The notes below the pieces were generated by a model, which worked only from the letters and a program-made list of their open reading frames with translations, was not told where the DNA came from and did no database searches. A DNA stretch of 64,000 bases from CAYMEV01 sp964389675 [NCBI: uncultured Candidatus Sumerlaeota bacterium]. Its GTDB lineage: Bacteria > CAYMEV01. Of the stretch, positions 8,544 to 17,708 are shown piece by piece (the first letter of the stretch is position 1; each line of letters opens with the position of its first letter). Where the stretch lies: contig CAYMEV010000003.1 of NCBI GenBank assembly GCA_964389675.1, positions 78,402 to 142,401 on the forward strand, written 5' to 3'. The translations under genes and the position numbers were made by a program.

Positions 8544-9395
8544 TTATTCAATATTGTCAAGAAGGAGGCTTATGTCTACAGCTGTTGATTTCATGATAAG
8601 GGAGGAGCTTGACAGGAAATCTATCTTCAGGTCCTTATATTCATCTATATTGTTCATGTTAATGCCACCTGAAACCTCAATCAATACTTTTCCATGAGAG
8701 AAATCGACAACCTCTTTAAGACGGTCTCCTGACAGATTGTCGATCAGAATGATATCTGCATTGCTGTCAATAGCTTCCTTTGCCTGCTCAAGGCTTCCTA
8801 CCTCAACTTCTATGGTATAGGCAGGGGGGACTGAATCGCGCACTTTCTGGATAGTTTTTGATATTGAACCGACAGCGCTGATGTGGTTTTCTTTTATCAG
8901 GATCCCCGATTCAAGGTTATACCTGTGGTTATACCCTCCGCCATGTTTTACGGCCCATTTTTGAAAGATCCTTAGTCCCGGAAGGGTTTTTCTTGTATCA
9001 AGGAGCTTGATACCCGTTCCTTTAAGCTTATCCGCCATTTTTCTTGTATATGTTGCAATTCCGGATAGATGGGAAAGGAGGTTTAAGGCAACCCTTTCTG
9101 CGGACAGTATTGAAGCTGTAAAACCGTTAATTGTTATCAGTTTTGTCCCCCTGGAGATGAATGCGCCATTCTTGAAAGGAGAGAAGATGCTTATATTGGC
9201 GTCAAGCTTCTTAAAGCATCTCTCGAATATCACTATGCCCGATATAATAAAATCCTGTTTTGCAATTACAAAGGCTGATGATTTTTTTCCCGGCGAGACA
9301 GTGCTTCGTGTGGTGATATCATTAAATGCCCTGTCTTCGATCAGGCTGTCTTCAATTATCTTGTCTATCAAAAATAAATCTTCATTTCTTACCAT
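8544..9395 (-). CDS. nadC: nicotinate-nucleotide pyrophosphorylase (quinolinate phosphoribosyltransferase)
   Basis: It converts quinolinate and PRPP to nicotinate mononucleotide, CO2 and pyrophosphate in NAD synthesis. Its 283 residues match the family. Diagnostic stretches are ERVALNLLSHLSGIAT (about 99-114), LLDTRKTLPGLR, then VKHGGGYNHRYNL with the active-site Lys and His/Arg residues, and the C-terminal barrel strand IEVSGGINMNNI. An AGGAGG-like site precedes the ATG at 9395. It is followed closely by birA; the pairing of NAD and biotin functions in one operon is common. Confidence 0.93.
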   Translation of the reverse strand: MVRNEDLFLIDKIIEDSLIEDRAFNDITTRSTVSPGKKSSAFVIAKQDFIISGIVIFERCFKKLDANISIFSPFKNGAFISRGTKLITINGFTASILSAERVALNLLSHLSGIATYTRKMADKLKGTGIKLLDTRKTLPGLRIFQKWAVKHGGGYNHRYNLESGILIKENHISAVGSISKTIQKVRDSVPPAYTIEVEVGSLEQAKEAIDSNADIILIDNLSGDRLKEVVDFSHGKVLIEVSGGINMNNIDEYKDLKIDFLSSSSLIMKSTAVDISLLLDNIE

Positions 9396-9435
9396 AAAAA
9401 ATCCTCCTGGACAGCTTTTTAATACTTGTGTAATA

Positions 9436-9882
9436 CTATATTATTTTTTCATCCTTAAGTACCTGGATGACATATTCATAAGCTTCTTTGCCTTCTTTGT
9501 CCTTATTCCCATTCTTGTCAAATACAATGAAATGAGGTATCGAACTAAGCCTGAACTGTTTTACAACCGGGCTTTCCCAGTCGATCCTCTTTATTCCCGG
9601 CCTGTTGATGTCTATCTTTATTACTGCTATATCATCTCTCTTATCCTGGAGTTTGGCAAGAAGAGGTGATATTCTGACGCAGGGAGGGCAATATTCCGAG
9701 TAGAAGTCAATTATGTTTATTTTGCCCCTGTGCAGCATGGATTCAATATCTATCTCCTGATTGCCTGCAGGATTATCAAGAATTCTGCCCTTATCAGGTT
9801 CAGCCTCTTTTTTGCAGTTGATGCTGGCCATAAGCAGGAATAATGCAATTGCTACAAGTAATAATCTGTTTATCTGTTTCAT
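9436..9882 (-). CDS. thioredoxin-like lipoprotein
   Basis: A 148-residue periplasmic lipoprotein. The signal peptide ends in a lipobox-like MASINC with C23. A thioredoxin fold follows (about 45-148) with the redox motif CPPC in FYSEYCPPCVRISPLL and a cis-proline in SIPHF. It probably acts in disulfide exchange or reduction outside the cytoplasm. The electron donor is not visible here. Its ATG follows the response-regulator gene by about 30 bases, so the two may be cotranscribed. Confidence 0.8.
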   Translation of the reverse strand: MKQINRLLLVAIALFLLMASINCKKEAEPDKGRILDNPAGNQEIDIESMLHRGKINIIDFYSEYCPPCVRISPLLAKLQDKRDDIAVIKIDINRPGIKRIDWESPVVKQFRLSSIPHFIVFDKNGNKDKEGKEAYEYVIQVLKDEKII

Positions 9883-9909
9883 CCTGAAAATTAATATCCT
9901 CCATATTTT

Positions 9910-10752
9910 TTATTTAGCTTTTTCTATCAGTTCATCAAGCATCAGATCTATCTGGAATTCTTCCAGTATGCTGTTTTCAATATTGTCAATTATCCTGGTT
10001 TCGAGCTTGGGCAGGTACAGGCTGTCTGAAAAGCCTTCTCTTTTCAGCAGGTCCTCATAGCCATTTCTTAGTTTGACAGCCAGTGATTTCCTGTCGAAAA
10101 GGTCGCTGAAATTGGATATTATGCAAAGGAATATGTTTTCAGAGACCTGAGAAGCAAAATAATCCTTATCTGGAACATGGGTTTTAAGAATATCGGAAAT
10201 TCCGAAAAGGATTGACAATGCATCATCAGGGCCTGAGTTTGCACTGAAAAGGATAAGGTTGTGCAGGGTAAAAATATATACAAGGAACCTTGAATTTAAT
10301 GAAACAAGGTTTTTCAGGTGATCTGAAGCGTCATGATATCCCGGTAATTCCGTGAACATGTTAAAATATTCATACGGGTCATGTTTATGAAGGTGGAATT
10401 TGAGCCATGCAGTTATTTCTTCCCTGTGAAAGGGCTTTTCAATATAATAATCAACTCCGCATTTAATCGCTTTGATCTTTGTTTTTATGCAGTTCTCACC
10501 GGAAAGCAGGATAATTACAATATTCCTGGTAGAAGGCAGGGCTTTTAATCTCCTGCACATATCAAAGCAATCAGTGTTGCCGGGATCAATCTCAGCGATA
10601 ATTGCAGCCGGTTTTGTTTCCTGTATGAGATTAAGTATATCCATGCAGCCTTTGTGTAATACAGGCATAAAATCAAGACTTCTGATGCTTCCTTCCAGCA
10701 GGCTTTTCAGTTCAGGATTATCATGAATTATCAGGATTACATTTTTTGCCAT
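9910..10752 (-). CDS. response-regulator-like protein with altered phospho-acceptor
   Basis: A 280-residue protein with a receiver fold over about 1-118. The end of the domain is typical (CGVDYYIEKPF, with the conserved Lys). At the place of the phosphorylated Asp on strand 3 it reads IIAEIDPGNTDCFDMCRRL; aligning the downstream CRRL helix puts Glu54 there, with Asp56 two residues later. The DD pair after strand 1 is HD (10-11). It may therefore be a pseudo-receiver locked in one state, or use Asp56. The C-terminal 160 residues are helical and match no output domain I recognise. Confidence 0.7.
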   Translation of the reverse strand: MAKNVILIIHDNPELKSLLEGSIRSLDFMPVLHKGCMDILNLIQETKPAAIIAEIDPGNTDCFDMCRRLKALPSTRNIVIILLSGENCIKTKIKAIKCGVDYYIEKPFHREEITAWLKFHLHKHDPYEYFNMFTELPGYHDASDHLKNLVSLNSRFLVYIFTLHNLILFSANSGPDDALSILFGISDILKTHVPDKDYFASQVSENIFLCIISNFSDLFDRKSLAVKLRNGYEDLLKREGFSDSLYLPKLETRIIDNIENSILEEFQIDLMLDELIEKAK

Positions 10753-10843
10753 TTCCTATTTTTTTCCTTAATCCAGCAAAATTATCAGGCTTATATTATA
10801 ATCCTGGGTCCTGTCCGCGTCAAATTAATTTAATTATGGCCGG

Positions 10844-11455
10844 TTAGCGGAGTTTAGCAAGGATCTTATCCCAGTTAATGCTTCCAGATTCAGCATCATA
10901 GCTCCAGTATGTAAGGAGGCCTCGCCCTTTCACGTAATCCAGGGGGACAAATCCCCAGTATCTGCTGTCATAGCTGTTATCCCTGTTATCTCCCAGCACG
11001 AAAATATGATCTTCAGGGACTGTGAATTCTTCAATATTGGATGTTCCGGAAGCCATCCTGTTCAGAGGGTTCGTTGAAATGACATATGGTTCTTCAAGCA
11101 TCTGCCCGTTTACATACACCTTATTATTCCTGATCTTTATCCGATCCCCCGGAAGGCCTATCAGTCTCTTTATAAAGTCCTTTTTCGGGTCTTCAGGGAA
11201 TTTAAATACAACTATCTCCTGCCTCTTAAGGTCTCTGTGATACAGGGGGAATATGCCCTTCCAGTAAATGAATCTTAAGAAAAATATCCTGTCCCCCTGC
11301 TGTATAGTGTTCAGCATTGAACCTGTGGGTATTTTTGATGTTTGTATAATAAAAGCCTGAAATATCAGTGCCAGGATTACAGCTGTGACAAATGCTTCAA
11401 GATAGTCCCTGAAGAGTGACAGTTTACGCTTTGGTTCCTTGTTTTTTCCCTTCAT
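10844..11455 (-). CDS. lepB: signal peptidase I
   Basis: It removes signal peptides from exported proteins. At 203 residues it has one N-terminal membrane helix (about 18-40). The catalytic Ser46 lies in KIPTGSML and the general-base Lys96 in DFIKRLIGLPGD. The box E motif LGDNRDNSYDSRYWG is complete. The stretch before the helix is Lys/Arg rich, as usual for the cytoplasmic end. It is transcribed leftward between the ROK kinase and the pseudo-receiver gene with gaps of about 50-90 bases. Confidence 0.93.
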   Translation of the reverse strand: MKGKNKEPKRKLSLFRDYLEAFVTAVILALIFQAFIIQTSKIPTGSMLNTIQQGDRIFFLRFIYWKGIFPLYHRDLKRQEIVVFKFPEDPKKDFIKRLIGLPGDRIKIRNNKVYVNGQMLEEPYVISTNPLNRMASGTSNIEEFTVPEDHIFVLGDNRDNSYDSRYWGFVPLDYVKGRGLLTYWSYDAESGSINWDKILAKLR

Positions 11456-11502
11456 TGCATGCTCCTGAATATTATCTCTTAAATCAGATTACGGCCATTA
11501 TA

Positions 11503-12462
11503 TTAATAAAGAATAAAATTATCAAGTTCTTTTCTATTAAATACAAGACAGCATCCAGAAAAGTGCCTCATATCTGAATCTTTGCTTATATCAATGGTTA
11601 CATCGCTGAATGTTGCAGAATAGCTGTGTATTTCAAGCTCTTCGAAAAATACCTTTTCAAAGAGGTCAAAAGACCTTGATATTTTTCCTCCGAATACTAT
11701 GACCTGGGGATTGAATAAATTTAATACAGATCCCATCCCTCTTCCGAGGTATTTGCCCAGCCGGTCGAAAAGGCCCTTTGCAACCGGTTCGTTTTTGCGT
11801 GCAAGTTCGGCGATATCGCTTATTTCAATACTTTCAGAGACAGGGTTATTGTTCTCAATACATTCCGAGATATAAAACCTTTTGAGGTTGAAACCTCCAC
11901 AGAAAGATTCAAGACAGCCGGACCTTCCGCAGCTGCAAACAGGCCCGGGAGATTCTATGTTCATATGCCCTACCTCAAAACCATAGCCCCTGTAGCCGAT
12001 AAATGGCCTCTGATCTATTATGACACCCCCACCTATGCCAGTGCCAAGTGTTATGCCTATAAAAGGCGAAGTCCTTCTGTCATACCTTGAGTATTCACCT
12101 AGTGTAAAGCTTAATGCATCATTCATGATCGAAAGGGGGCAATCAAAGTTATCGCTTATGTCCCTCAGCAGGTTCTTGCCGTTTAAGGATGGAAGATTCG
12201 GCGACTGTGCAATTGTGAAATCGCGGTTGTCTATAAGGCCTGCAAGGGATATTCCCAGTCCCGATGGCAGTACAGGATGAAACTGGTCTTTGATCTTTTT
12301 TGCAAGGAAGTTTATTATTGCTGTTATCTTTGAGTAGGTAAATGTATTTTCAACCTTTTCGTACAGTATCTCAAAATTATCCATCAGTTTCAGGTCTGAA
12401 ACGTTCAGGGCAGCAGCTTTAACAGAACTCCCGCCTACATCCAGGGCAATGTAATAATCCAT
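11503..12462 (-). CDS. ROK family sugar kinase (glucokinase-like)
   Basis: A 319-residue cytoplasmic kinase of the ROK family, most likely acting on glucose or an N-acetyl amino sugar. The ATP-binding motif is at the N-terminus (ALDVGGSSVKAAAL). Near residue 170 the ROK signature is complete: GFEVGHMNI and the zinc-binding CSCGRSGCLESF. GTGIGGGVI precedes it. No DNA-binding domain is attached, so this is an enzyme rather than a NagC-type repressor. It is divergent from the proteasome-like pair across a 232-base AT-rich gap. Confidence 0.87.
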   Translation of the reverse strand: MDYYIALDVGGSSVKAAALNVSDLKLMDNFEILYEKVENTFTYSKITAIINFLAKKIKDQFHPVLPSGLGISLAGLIDNRDFTIAQSPNLPSLNGKNLLRDISDNFDCPLSIMNDALSFTLGEYSRYDRRTSPFIGITLGTGIGGGVIIDQRPFIGYRGYGFEVGHMNIESPGPVCSCGRSGCLESFCGGFNLKRFYISECIENNNPVSESIEISDIAELARKNEPVAKGLFDRLGKYLGRGMGSVLNLFNPQVIVFGGKISRSFDLFEKVFFEELEIHSYSATFSDVTIDISKDSDMRHFSGCCLVFNRKELDNFILY

Positions 12463-12582
12463 GGCATCTCTCTCTGTTTTTTAGTAATTTATAACTATTA
12501 CTTATAAACCAGGCATTGATAATTATCAAGCAAGATTTTATTGATTATAATAAATTATTATATACTCTATTCATAAAATAAT

Positions 12583-12611
12583 TTGAAATTTTATTAAATT
12601 ATTTGCATAAT
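12583..12611 (+). promoter_or_regulatory. candidate promoter for the proteasome-like pair
   Basis: TTGAAA (12583-12588), a 17-base spacer and CATAAT (12606-12611) lie about 85 bases before the first start codon. The surrounding 12463-12694 gap is very AT-rich, so chance matches are easy. Confidence 0.4.
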
Positions 12612-12694
12612 CTTTTTTTCTTGAAAAATGGATGCTAAAAATATAAGAACTTCAAAATAGGATAATATACTAAAAAAACTAAACGGAGGAAGAT

Positions 12695-13774
12695 ATGGCC
12701 ATTGTAAATGCATTAAAATTTGATAGATCTTCTGTCGGGATCATTGCTGATGAAGAATACTGGTTTCTTGGAAGGAGGAAAAGCTATTTCCAGGATACAC
12801 TTCAGCATCTTACAGACGAAGAAATAATAGAGAAAACGGGTATTGTAGCCGTTTATGGGGGAACAGGCACCCCTTCATTTCATTGGGATATTATCAAAAA
12901 AAGCAGGGCAAAGATAAAGGAGGAATTCTCAAACAGAGCTAAAAATATCAAGACCATATATGATATCAGCAAAATTGTTCTTGATGTTCTGCAGGATGTA
13001 AAAAGAGATAGAATAAACCAGAAACTGAGATTTATGTACGGCTTTACGATTGATGATATAAACAGGGGGTTTTTTGAATTTGAGGGTAAAAAATACGATA
13101 TAAAGCAAAAAAAGATAAAGGATAAATCACTGGGACTGGTCATGGGAAGCGATAAATCTCACCTTACCAAGCCCATACTTGAGAACAAGGCGGTAATATG
13201 CGGTTATGACCAGAAGGACGGCATATCAATGTACTACCTGAACTCTGAAAACTCTGTTATGTCATTTACTTCCGGGGGATACGAAGCTATCGGTCCTGGC
13301 AAATATGCATCAGGCCTTGCATTTGCGGAATTTTTCCAGGGAATGCCGTTATATAAGAGAAGAGAGGGGTTTTCAAGGATAGAGGGGATGATACAGCTGA
13401 TAAATTCGGCTATCATGGCTGCTGACTATTATAATGAAGTTGGCGGGCTTTTTAATATAATATTCATTGATGGAGAAAAGAAAAATCCCAAAGAAAGGGT
13501 TATAGAAGTCTTTGATAATAAAGGCAAACTTGCAAGCGAGATAGTGAGAAGCTTTAAATGGGGCATGATAACAAAGGAAGAGACTGCAAAATTTATCGAT
13601 GAGCTGATATTTAAGCAGTCTTCTGTAGATGCCCTTGAGGATAAACTTTATAAAGCATCAAAGGATCCAGAAAAGCTTGAACTTCTTTTAAGGGGATACA
13701 AGGAAATGGAGCTTTGCGAACAGGCCAGCGGGAAGCAGACAAAAGAAAAATCAAAGAAGGCAAAAGGAGAGTAG
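12695..13774 (+). CDS. proteasome-like Ntn-hydrolase-fold protein, apparently inactive paralogue
   Basis: A 359-residue protein. After Met1 it reads AIVNALKFDRSSVGIIADEE, which matches the first two strands of proteasome/HslV subunits. However, the residue that would become the N-terminal nucleophile is Ala, not Thr, Ser or Cys. Further proteasome-like features are VYGGTGTPS (the Gly-rich loop region) and YEAIGPGKYASGLAFAEF, which resembles the conserved AIGSG helix start of beta subunits. The chain is about 130 residues longer than a standard beta subunit; an inserted region (about 70-170) and a charged tail account for this. It lies one base before its Thr-bearing paralogue, so the two probably form one complex, this one being structural. 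The assignment is by eye. Confidence 0.6.
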   Translation: MAIVNALKFDRSSVGIIADEEYWFLGRRKSYFQDTLQHLTDEEIIEKTGIVAVYGGTGTPSFHWDIIKKSRAKIKEEFSNRAKNIKTIYDISKIVLDVLQDVKRDRINQKLRFMYGFTIDDINRGFFEFEGKKYDIKQKKIKDKSLGLVMGSDKSHLTKPILENKAVICGYDQKDGISMYYLNSENSVMSFTSGGYEAIGPGKYASGLAFAEFFQGMPLYKRREGFSRIEGMIQLINSAIMAADYYNEVGGLFNIIFIDGEKKNPKERVIEVFDNKGKLASEIVRSFKWGMITKEETAKFIDELIFKQSSVDALEDKLYKASKDPEKLELLLRGYKEMELCEQASGKQTKEKSKKAKGE

Positions 13775-13775
13775 T

Positions 13776-14819
13776 ATGACATCAATTAATGCTATGAAGT
13801 TTAATGAAAAGCAAGGTATATTGATCTGTGACGAATCACGAGGCTGGAATCCGGAAGCAATGAAGCTTCAGACCTCTGATAAGATAAAACCTGTCGTTGA
13901 ACCTGAGATTACCAAAGATACCGGACTGGTAGCCTATTATGGAAATACCGGGACCTCATCAATAGGGGACGAGCTTAAATTCTCAATAAAGCAGGCAATC
14001 TCAAAAAGATTTGAGGAAGAAACCTCAAAAAGGCTGTCATTGCCTAAGGATTTTCTTACCATAGAGCAGATAGCCTCTCTTGCATATGATATACAGATTA
14101 ATATGAAAAGGGAGCACATTGATGAGACGCTTCTCGGAAGATACGGCTTTTCCGCAAAGGATTTTATCTCAGGGGGATACACCAGGGATGGCCAGAAGAT
14201 AGAAATAAAATCAGAAGAGATAATAAATACGGTTGCTGATGATTTAATATGGAACGGGAGAAAGGGCGAGCCGACCCCCATATTTCTTAATGCAGGGATT
14301 ATTGCAGGCTATGAGCCTAAAGAGGGGTTCCGCATCTTCCATCTAAGCCTGATCGATTTCAGCTGTGAGCCCGTCCAGGAGCTCTTTTTAGGAGATGGAT
14401 CGGGAAGGGATATGACCACAGTGGTATTTACTGAGCACTCCAATAAAAAGACTGTTCCTGAAAAGAGAGGAAATATTGATGTCACAGAGGGGCTTTTTAT
14501 TGCTATTAAAGCAGTAAATGCAGCAGCAAGGCATGACCTGGGTGTCGGAGGTCAGTTTTCAATAATGTATATTGACGGAAATCAGAAAGACAATCTCAAA
14601 AAGACAAAAGAAATGTCAGATATGAGGATTAAACTTCTTTCAGAACTTGTTGAGGCAAATTATTATGAGGTCGTCAACAGGGATGTCTGTTACTTTGCCA
14701 TAGAAAAGATAATACTTGAAGATCAGGACTTCTATACAACCTATGAGCAGGTAAAGGGCAAAATAAAGGATTTCAGGAAGTTTTCAAGATTCCTCAGAGG
14801 CTACAAGTTTAAGATGTAA
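13776..14819 (+). CDS. proteasome-like Ntn-hydrolase-fold protein with potential N-terminal Thr nucleophile
   Basis: A 347-residue paralogue of the preceding gene. Removal of Met1 would expose Thr: TSINAMKFNEKQGILICDES, closely following the pattern of proteasome beta subunits and HslV (Thr1, hydrophobic strand, then Asp near 17-18, followed by Ser/Arg). A Lys-rich stretch (SDKIKP) about 35 residues in could hold the Lys33 equivalent. YYGNTGTSSIGDEL matches the Gly-loop and first helix. A DLGVGGQFSIMYIDG strand pair is shared with its partner. No propeptide is needed, as in HslV. It has an AAGGAG site, and a terminator follows. No ATPase partner (HslU, Mpa/ARC type) lies beside it. Confidence 0.6.
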   Translation: MTSINAMKFNEKQGILICDESRGWNPEAMKLQTSDKIKPVVEPEITKDTGLVAYYGNTGTSSIGDELKFSIKQAISKRFEEETSKRLSLPKDFLTIEQIASLAYDIQINMKREHIDETLLGRYGFSAKDFISGGYTRDGQKIEIKSEEIINTVADDLIWNGRKGEPTPIFLNAGIIAGYEPKEGFRIFHLSLIDFSCEPVQELFLGDGSGRDMTTVVFTEHSNKKTVPEKRGNIDVTEGLFIAIKAVNAAARHDLGVGGQFSIMYIDGNQKDNLKKTKEMSDMRIKLLSELVEANYYEVVNRDVCYFAIEKIILEDQDFYTTYEQVKGKIKDFRKFSRFLRGYKFKM

Positions 14820-14826
14820 CAATACT

Positions 14827-14859
14827 AAGGGGCACTGATAAGGTGCCCTTTCTATTTTT
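14827..14859 (+). terminator. rho-independent terminator after the proteasome-like pair
   Basis: A nine-pair stem (14827-14835 with 14843-14851, core GGGCAC/GTGCCC, one G-T pair) with a seven-base loop is followed by a T-rich run (TCTATTTTT). It ends the two-gene unit. Confidence 0.85.
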
Positions 14860-14909
14860 CACTTATTGAACCACTTTATTTTATATCCCTGGAAAATGGT
14901 CTGATCAAT

Positions 14910-16286
14910 ATGGCTTTAAGGAATAAGATCCGTATTTATGCGTTCTGGTTTTTTTTCGTATTATCCGCTTTGTCTTTTCTCTTTTTAATACTTAATCTTA
15001 TTGCCGGGGCTAAACAGCTGGATTTCCTCTTATTCAGGCTCAGCTTCAGGAATACAGGGAAACTCATACAAAATCTGCTCATTATCACTTTTATTGCATA
15101 TTTGGCCGATCGCCTTGAGTTTAAGAAGCAGTTAAAAAGATGCAGGCCCATGATTGTAATTATCCTGATGGCGCTTCTTGCCTTTATTCCTGCGAAAATA
15201 CTTTTCAGCAATTATTCTCCATATAATAAATTTACCTCACTGATAAATTTCGGGCAGGAACAGTTTAAAGACGCATTGCCGGAAATCCGCGGATCATATC
15301 CTGCTGTTGCTTCAAAATGGGGCTATGACGGTCAGTACTATGCTCAGCTGTCTGCCGACCCGCTCCTGAGAAGTGATAAGCTTCCCAAAGCTCTTGATCT
15401 GCCTCATTACAGAGCAAGGCGTATTGGACTGCCGTTCCTGGCTTTTTTGCTTGGAATGGGGAAAACATCCCGGGTCCTGAATGTTTATTCAGTCCTGAAT
15501 GCAGCATTCTGGATCCTTCTCCTGGCAATTATTATAGTGCATACAGGCTGCAGGAGGTACAGGGACTTCCTGCTGGCGGCCTCAATGCTGTGGGCTACGG
15601 GGACTCTGGTCTCAGTTGAGAGGGCATTGACAGACCTTCCTGCAGCTGTAATGGGGGTTGCAGCCGTTTTTACGCGCAGTTCATGGATAGCTGCTGCAGT
15701 GCTTCTTAGCTGTGCAGGTCTTATCAAGGAAACCTCAATACTGAGCTTTACTGCTGTTCCTGTCGAACCGGGGTCAAAGCATGAAAGAAGAAAAAGACTG
15801 CTGGCAACATTGTTTATCTGCCTTCTGCCTGTTCTTGCATGGGCTTTATATGTTCATCTTGTTTTTAAAAATATGGCCGGAATGGGGGGCAATAACTTTA
15901 ATCTGCCATTTTTTGGAATCTTCATGAAATTTCAATCAGCCATATCAGGGCTGATAACAGGTAAAGCGGGAATATTGGGACACCAGCTGTTATTTGAACT
16001 TCTATGCCCTTTTTCTCTTCTGGTTCAGGCATTATACCTTGCAGTATGTTTCCGTCCGGATTCAAAAGAATGGAGATTAGGAGTTGGATTTGCTTTTCTT
16101 CTTTTATTTCTGGGCTCTGATGTGTGGGCTGAACAGCATGCATATTCGAGAGTCCTTCTTCCTATGACATTTTCCTTCAACCTTCTCCTGCACAGATTTG
16201 AAAAGGGATATAAATACGCTATTTTATATATATTGGGTAATACCGGAATGTTCTGGGCAGTATTCTGGCATTTCCAGCAGGCCTGA
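14910..16286 (+). CDS. polytopic membrane protein, probable glycopolymer/glycosyltransferase type
   Basis: A 458-residue protein with about ten hydrophobic segments. The loop after the third segment reads KWGYDGQYYAQLSADPLL, then LPHYRARRIGLPFLAFLLG. This is typical of a family of membrane proteins linked to cell-surface glycopolymer synthesis (GT-C-like fold), where an acidic residue in the first large periplasmic loop is catalytic. The substrate is unknown. No clear ribosome site precedes the ATG. It is followed by a second, unrelated-looking membrane protein at 16328; the pair may act together on surface polysaccharide. Confidence 0.65.
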   Translation: MALRNKIRIYAFWFFFVLSALSFLFLILNLIAGAKQLDFLLFRLSFRNTGKLIQNLLIITFIAYLADRLEFKKQLKRCRPMIVIILMALLAFIPAKILFSNYSPYNKFTSLINFGQEQFKDALPEIRGSYPAVASKWGYDGQYYAQLSADPLLRSDKLPKALDLPHYRARRIGLPFLAFLLGMGKTSRVLNVYSVLNAAFWILLLAIIIVHTGCRRYRDFLLAASMLWATGTLVSVERALTDLPAAVMGVAAVFTRSSWIAAAVLLSCAGLIKETSILSFTAVPVEPGSKHERRKRLLATLFICLLPVLAWALYVHLVFKNMAGMGGNNFNLPFFGIFMKFQSAISGLITGKAGILGHQLLFELLCPFSLLVQALYLAVCFRPDSKEWRLGVGFAFLLLFLGSDVWAEQHAYSRVLLPMTFSFNLLLHRFEKGYKYAILYILGNTGMFWAVFWHFQQA

Positions 16287-16327
16287 TGCCTGGAAAGGAT
16301 TAAATTGATATACCTGGATAAAGAGCT

Positions 16328-17695
16328 ATGTTCAGACTGCTGAAGAATAAGAGAAATATAGTATATCTGATCACAGGTTATGCTGCAGTATTGCTGATAT
16401 CCTTTATCTTTCATTATGCCTTTTATTACCCTGAGCATGAGATAAGGGTGGAGAGTGACGGGATAGGCTATTATTCCTACCTGAGGTCGGTCTTCTTTGA
16501 CGGCGATATTGAGTTTTCAAATGAATTTGAAAGGCTCGGTTCCGATGATTTTGCCCTGCCTTCTCCGGATGACAGGACAGGTGAAGGCTATACCCCTAAT
16601 CCATTCTCGATCGGGCCGGGAATACTCTGGAGCCCTTTCTATATCTGCGCCCATATGGCAGGGTATGCAATGAATATGCTCGGCGCTGATATTGTCCTTG
16701 ATGGTTACAGCGGAATTTATGTCTACTTTTGTGTTGCCGGGACAATCTTTTATGGATATCTGGGATTGTATCTTCTCTTCAAAATGCTGAGCATATTCTT
16801 TTCTAAAACTATCTCTTTCTCTGTTACAGGATTTATTCTGTTCGGGAGCGCTCTGTTTTATTATATGATATCAGAATATTTCATGTCGCATGTTCATTCG
16901 TTCTTTGCAGTTACACTCCTTTTATACTTCATTTTCATCAGGCTTGACAGGGAAAGGGGCAGTGAGACAGACTGGTTTTTTGCCGGGCTTATTTCCGGGT
17001 TTGCCGGAATTATCAGGTGGCAGAACATAGGTTTTGCAATAGTGCCCGCTTTCCTGCTGATACTGAATACATGCAGAGAGTATAAAAAAGCAGGCAGGAA
17101 AAGAGTGTTTACAGGGCTTATAAGAAGGGCTTCCCTGTTTGGGGCAGGGTTTATTATCATCATTATCCCTCAAATGATTATTATAAAAATGATCTACGGG
17201 TTCTGGTTTGGAATACCGCAGGGGCAGGCTTTCTTCTCATTTGACATTTTAAGGATGTTCTATGTGCTCTTTTCACCGTATCACGGCCTTTTCCAGTGGC
17301 ATCCCATACTGCTCTTCGGGTTTGCAGGGCTCATATTATCAGGGTTTAAATCCTTAAAGAACCTGTTTTTTCTTATGGCCTTTATTATACAGGTATATAT
17401 AGTAAGCCTGCCTTATGACTGGTGGGCAGGGCATTCATTCGGCATGAGAAGGCTTCTGAACAGCAGCGCGCTTCTTGCTTTCGGCCTTTCGGGCATCCTG
17501 TATGCCTTATCCAGAAAGAACAGGGCTGTCTACAGGATCATCTATCTTGTTTTCATAGTATTTTGCCTGATAAACATCCTGATGTCATGTGCATATGTCA
17601 AATCTCTAATACCACATGATATTCCATGGTCCTACATTCAATCCCTTGAAAGCATAATCTTTCTGGTCAGGAAGATTATGCTCAAGCTGTTTTAG
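16328..17695 (+). CDS. polytopic membrane protein, GT-C glycosyltransferase-like
   Basis: A 455-residue protein with about ten membrane helices. Near residue 38 the first periplasmic loop has IRVESDGIGYYSYLRS, with the acidic pair expected of GT-C enzymes that use lipid-linked sugars. SYDWW-like and HSFGMRRLLNS stretches (LPYDWWAGHSFGMRR, about 358-372) are common in this group. The protein at 44778 has the same layout (VIESDGLTYYIIARS; HYWRGGISYGHRF), so the genome has several members. Acceptor and donor are unknown. An AAGAG site precedes the ATG. Confidence 0.6.
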   Translation: MFRLLKNKRNIVYLITGYAAVLLISFIFHYAFYYPEHEIRVESDGIGYYSYLRSVFFDGDIEFSNEFERLGSDDFALPSPDDRTGEGYTPNPFSIGPGILWSPFYICAHMAGYAMNMLGADIVLDGYSGIYVYFCVAGTIFYGYLGLYLLFKMLSIFFSKTISFSVTGFILFGSALFYYMISEYFMSHVHSFFAVTLLLYFIFIRLDRERGSETDWFFAGLISGFAGIIRWQNIGFAIVPAFLLILNTCREYKKAGRKRVFTGLIRRASLFGAGFIIIIIPQMIIIKMIYGFWFGIPQGQAFFSFDILRMFYVLFSPYHGLFQWHPILLFGFAGLILSGFKSLKNLFFLMAFIIQVYIVSLPYDWWAGHSFGMRRLLNSSALLAFGLSGILYALSRKNRAVYRIIYLVFIVFCLINILMSCAYVKSLIPHDIPWSYIQSLESIIFLVRKIMLKLF

Positions 17696-17708
17696 GAATT
17701 TAAAAAGG

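Noticed and set aside
9007-9669. Open frame of 220 codons on the plus strand
   Set aside because: It runs antisense to nadC and the thioredoxin lipoprotein, both of which have clear family motifs; no ribosome site or domain of its own.
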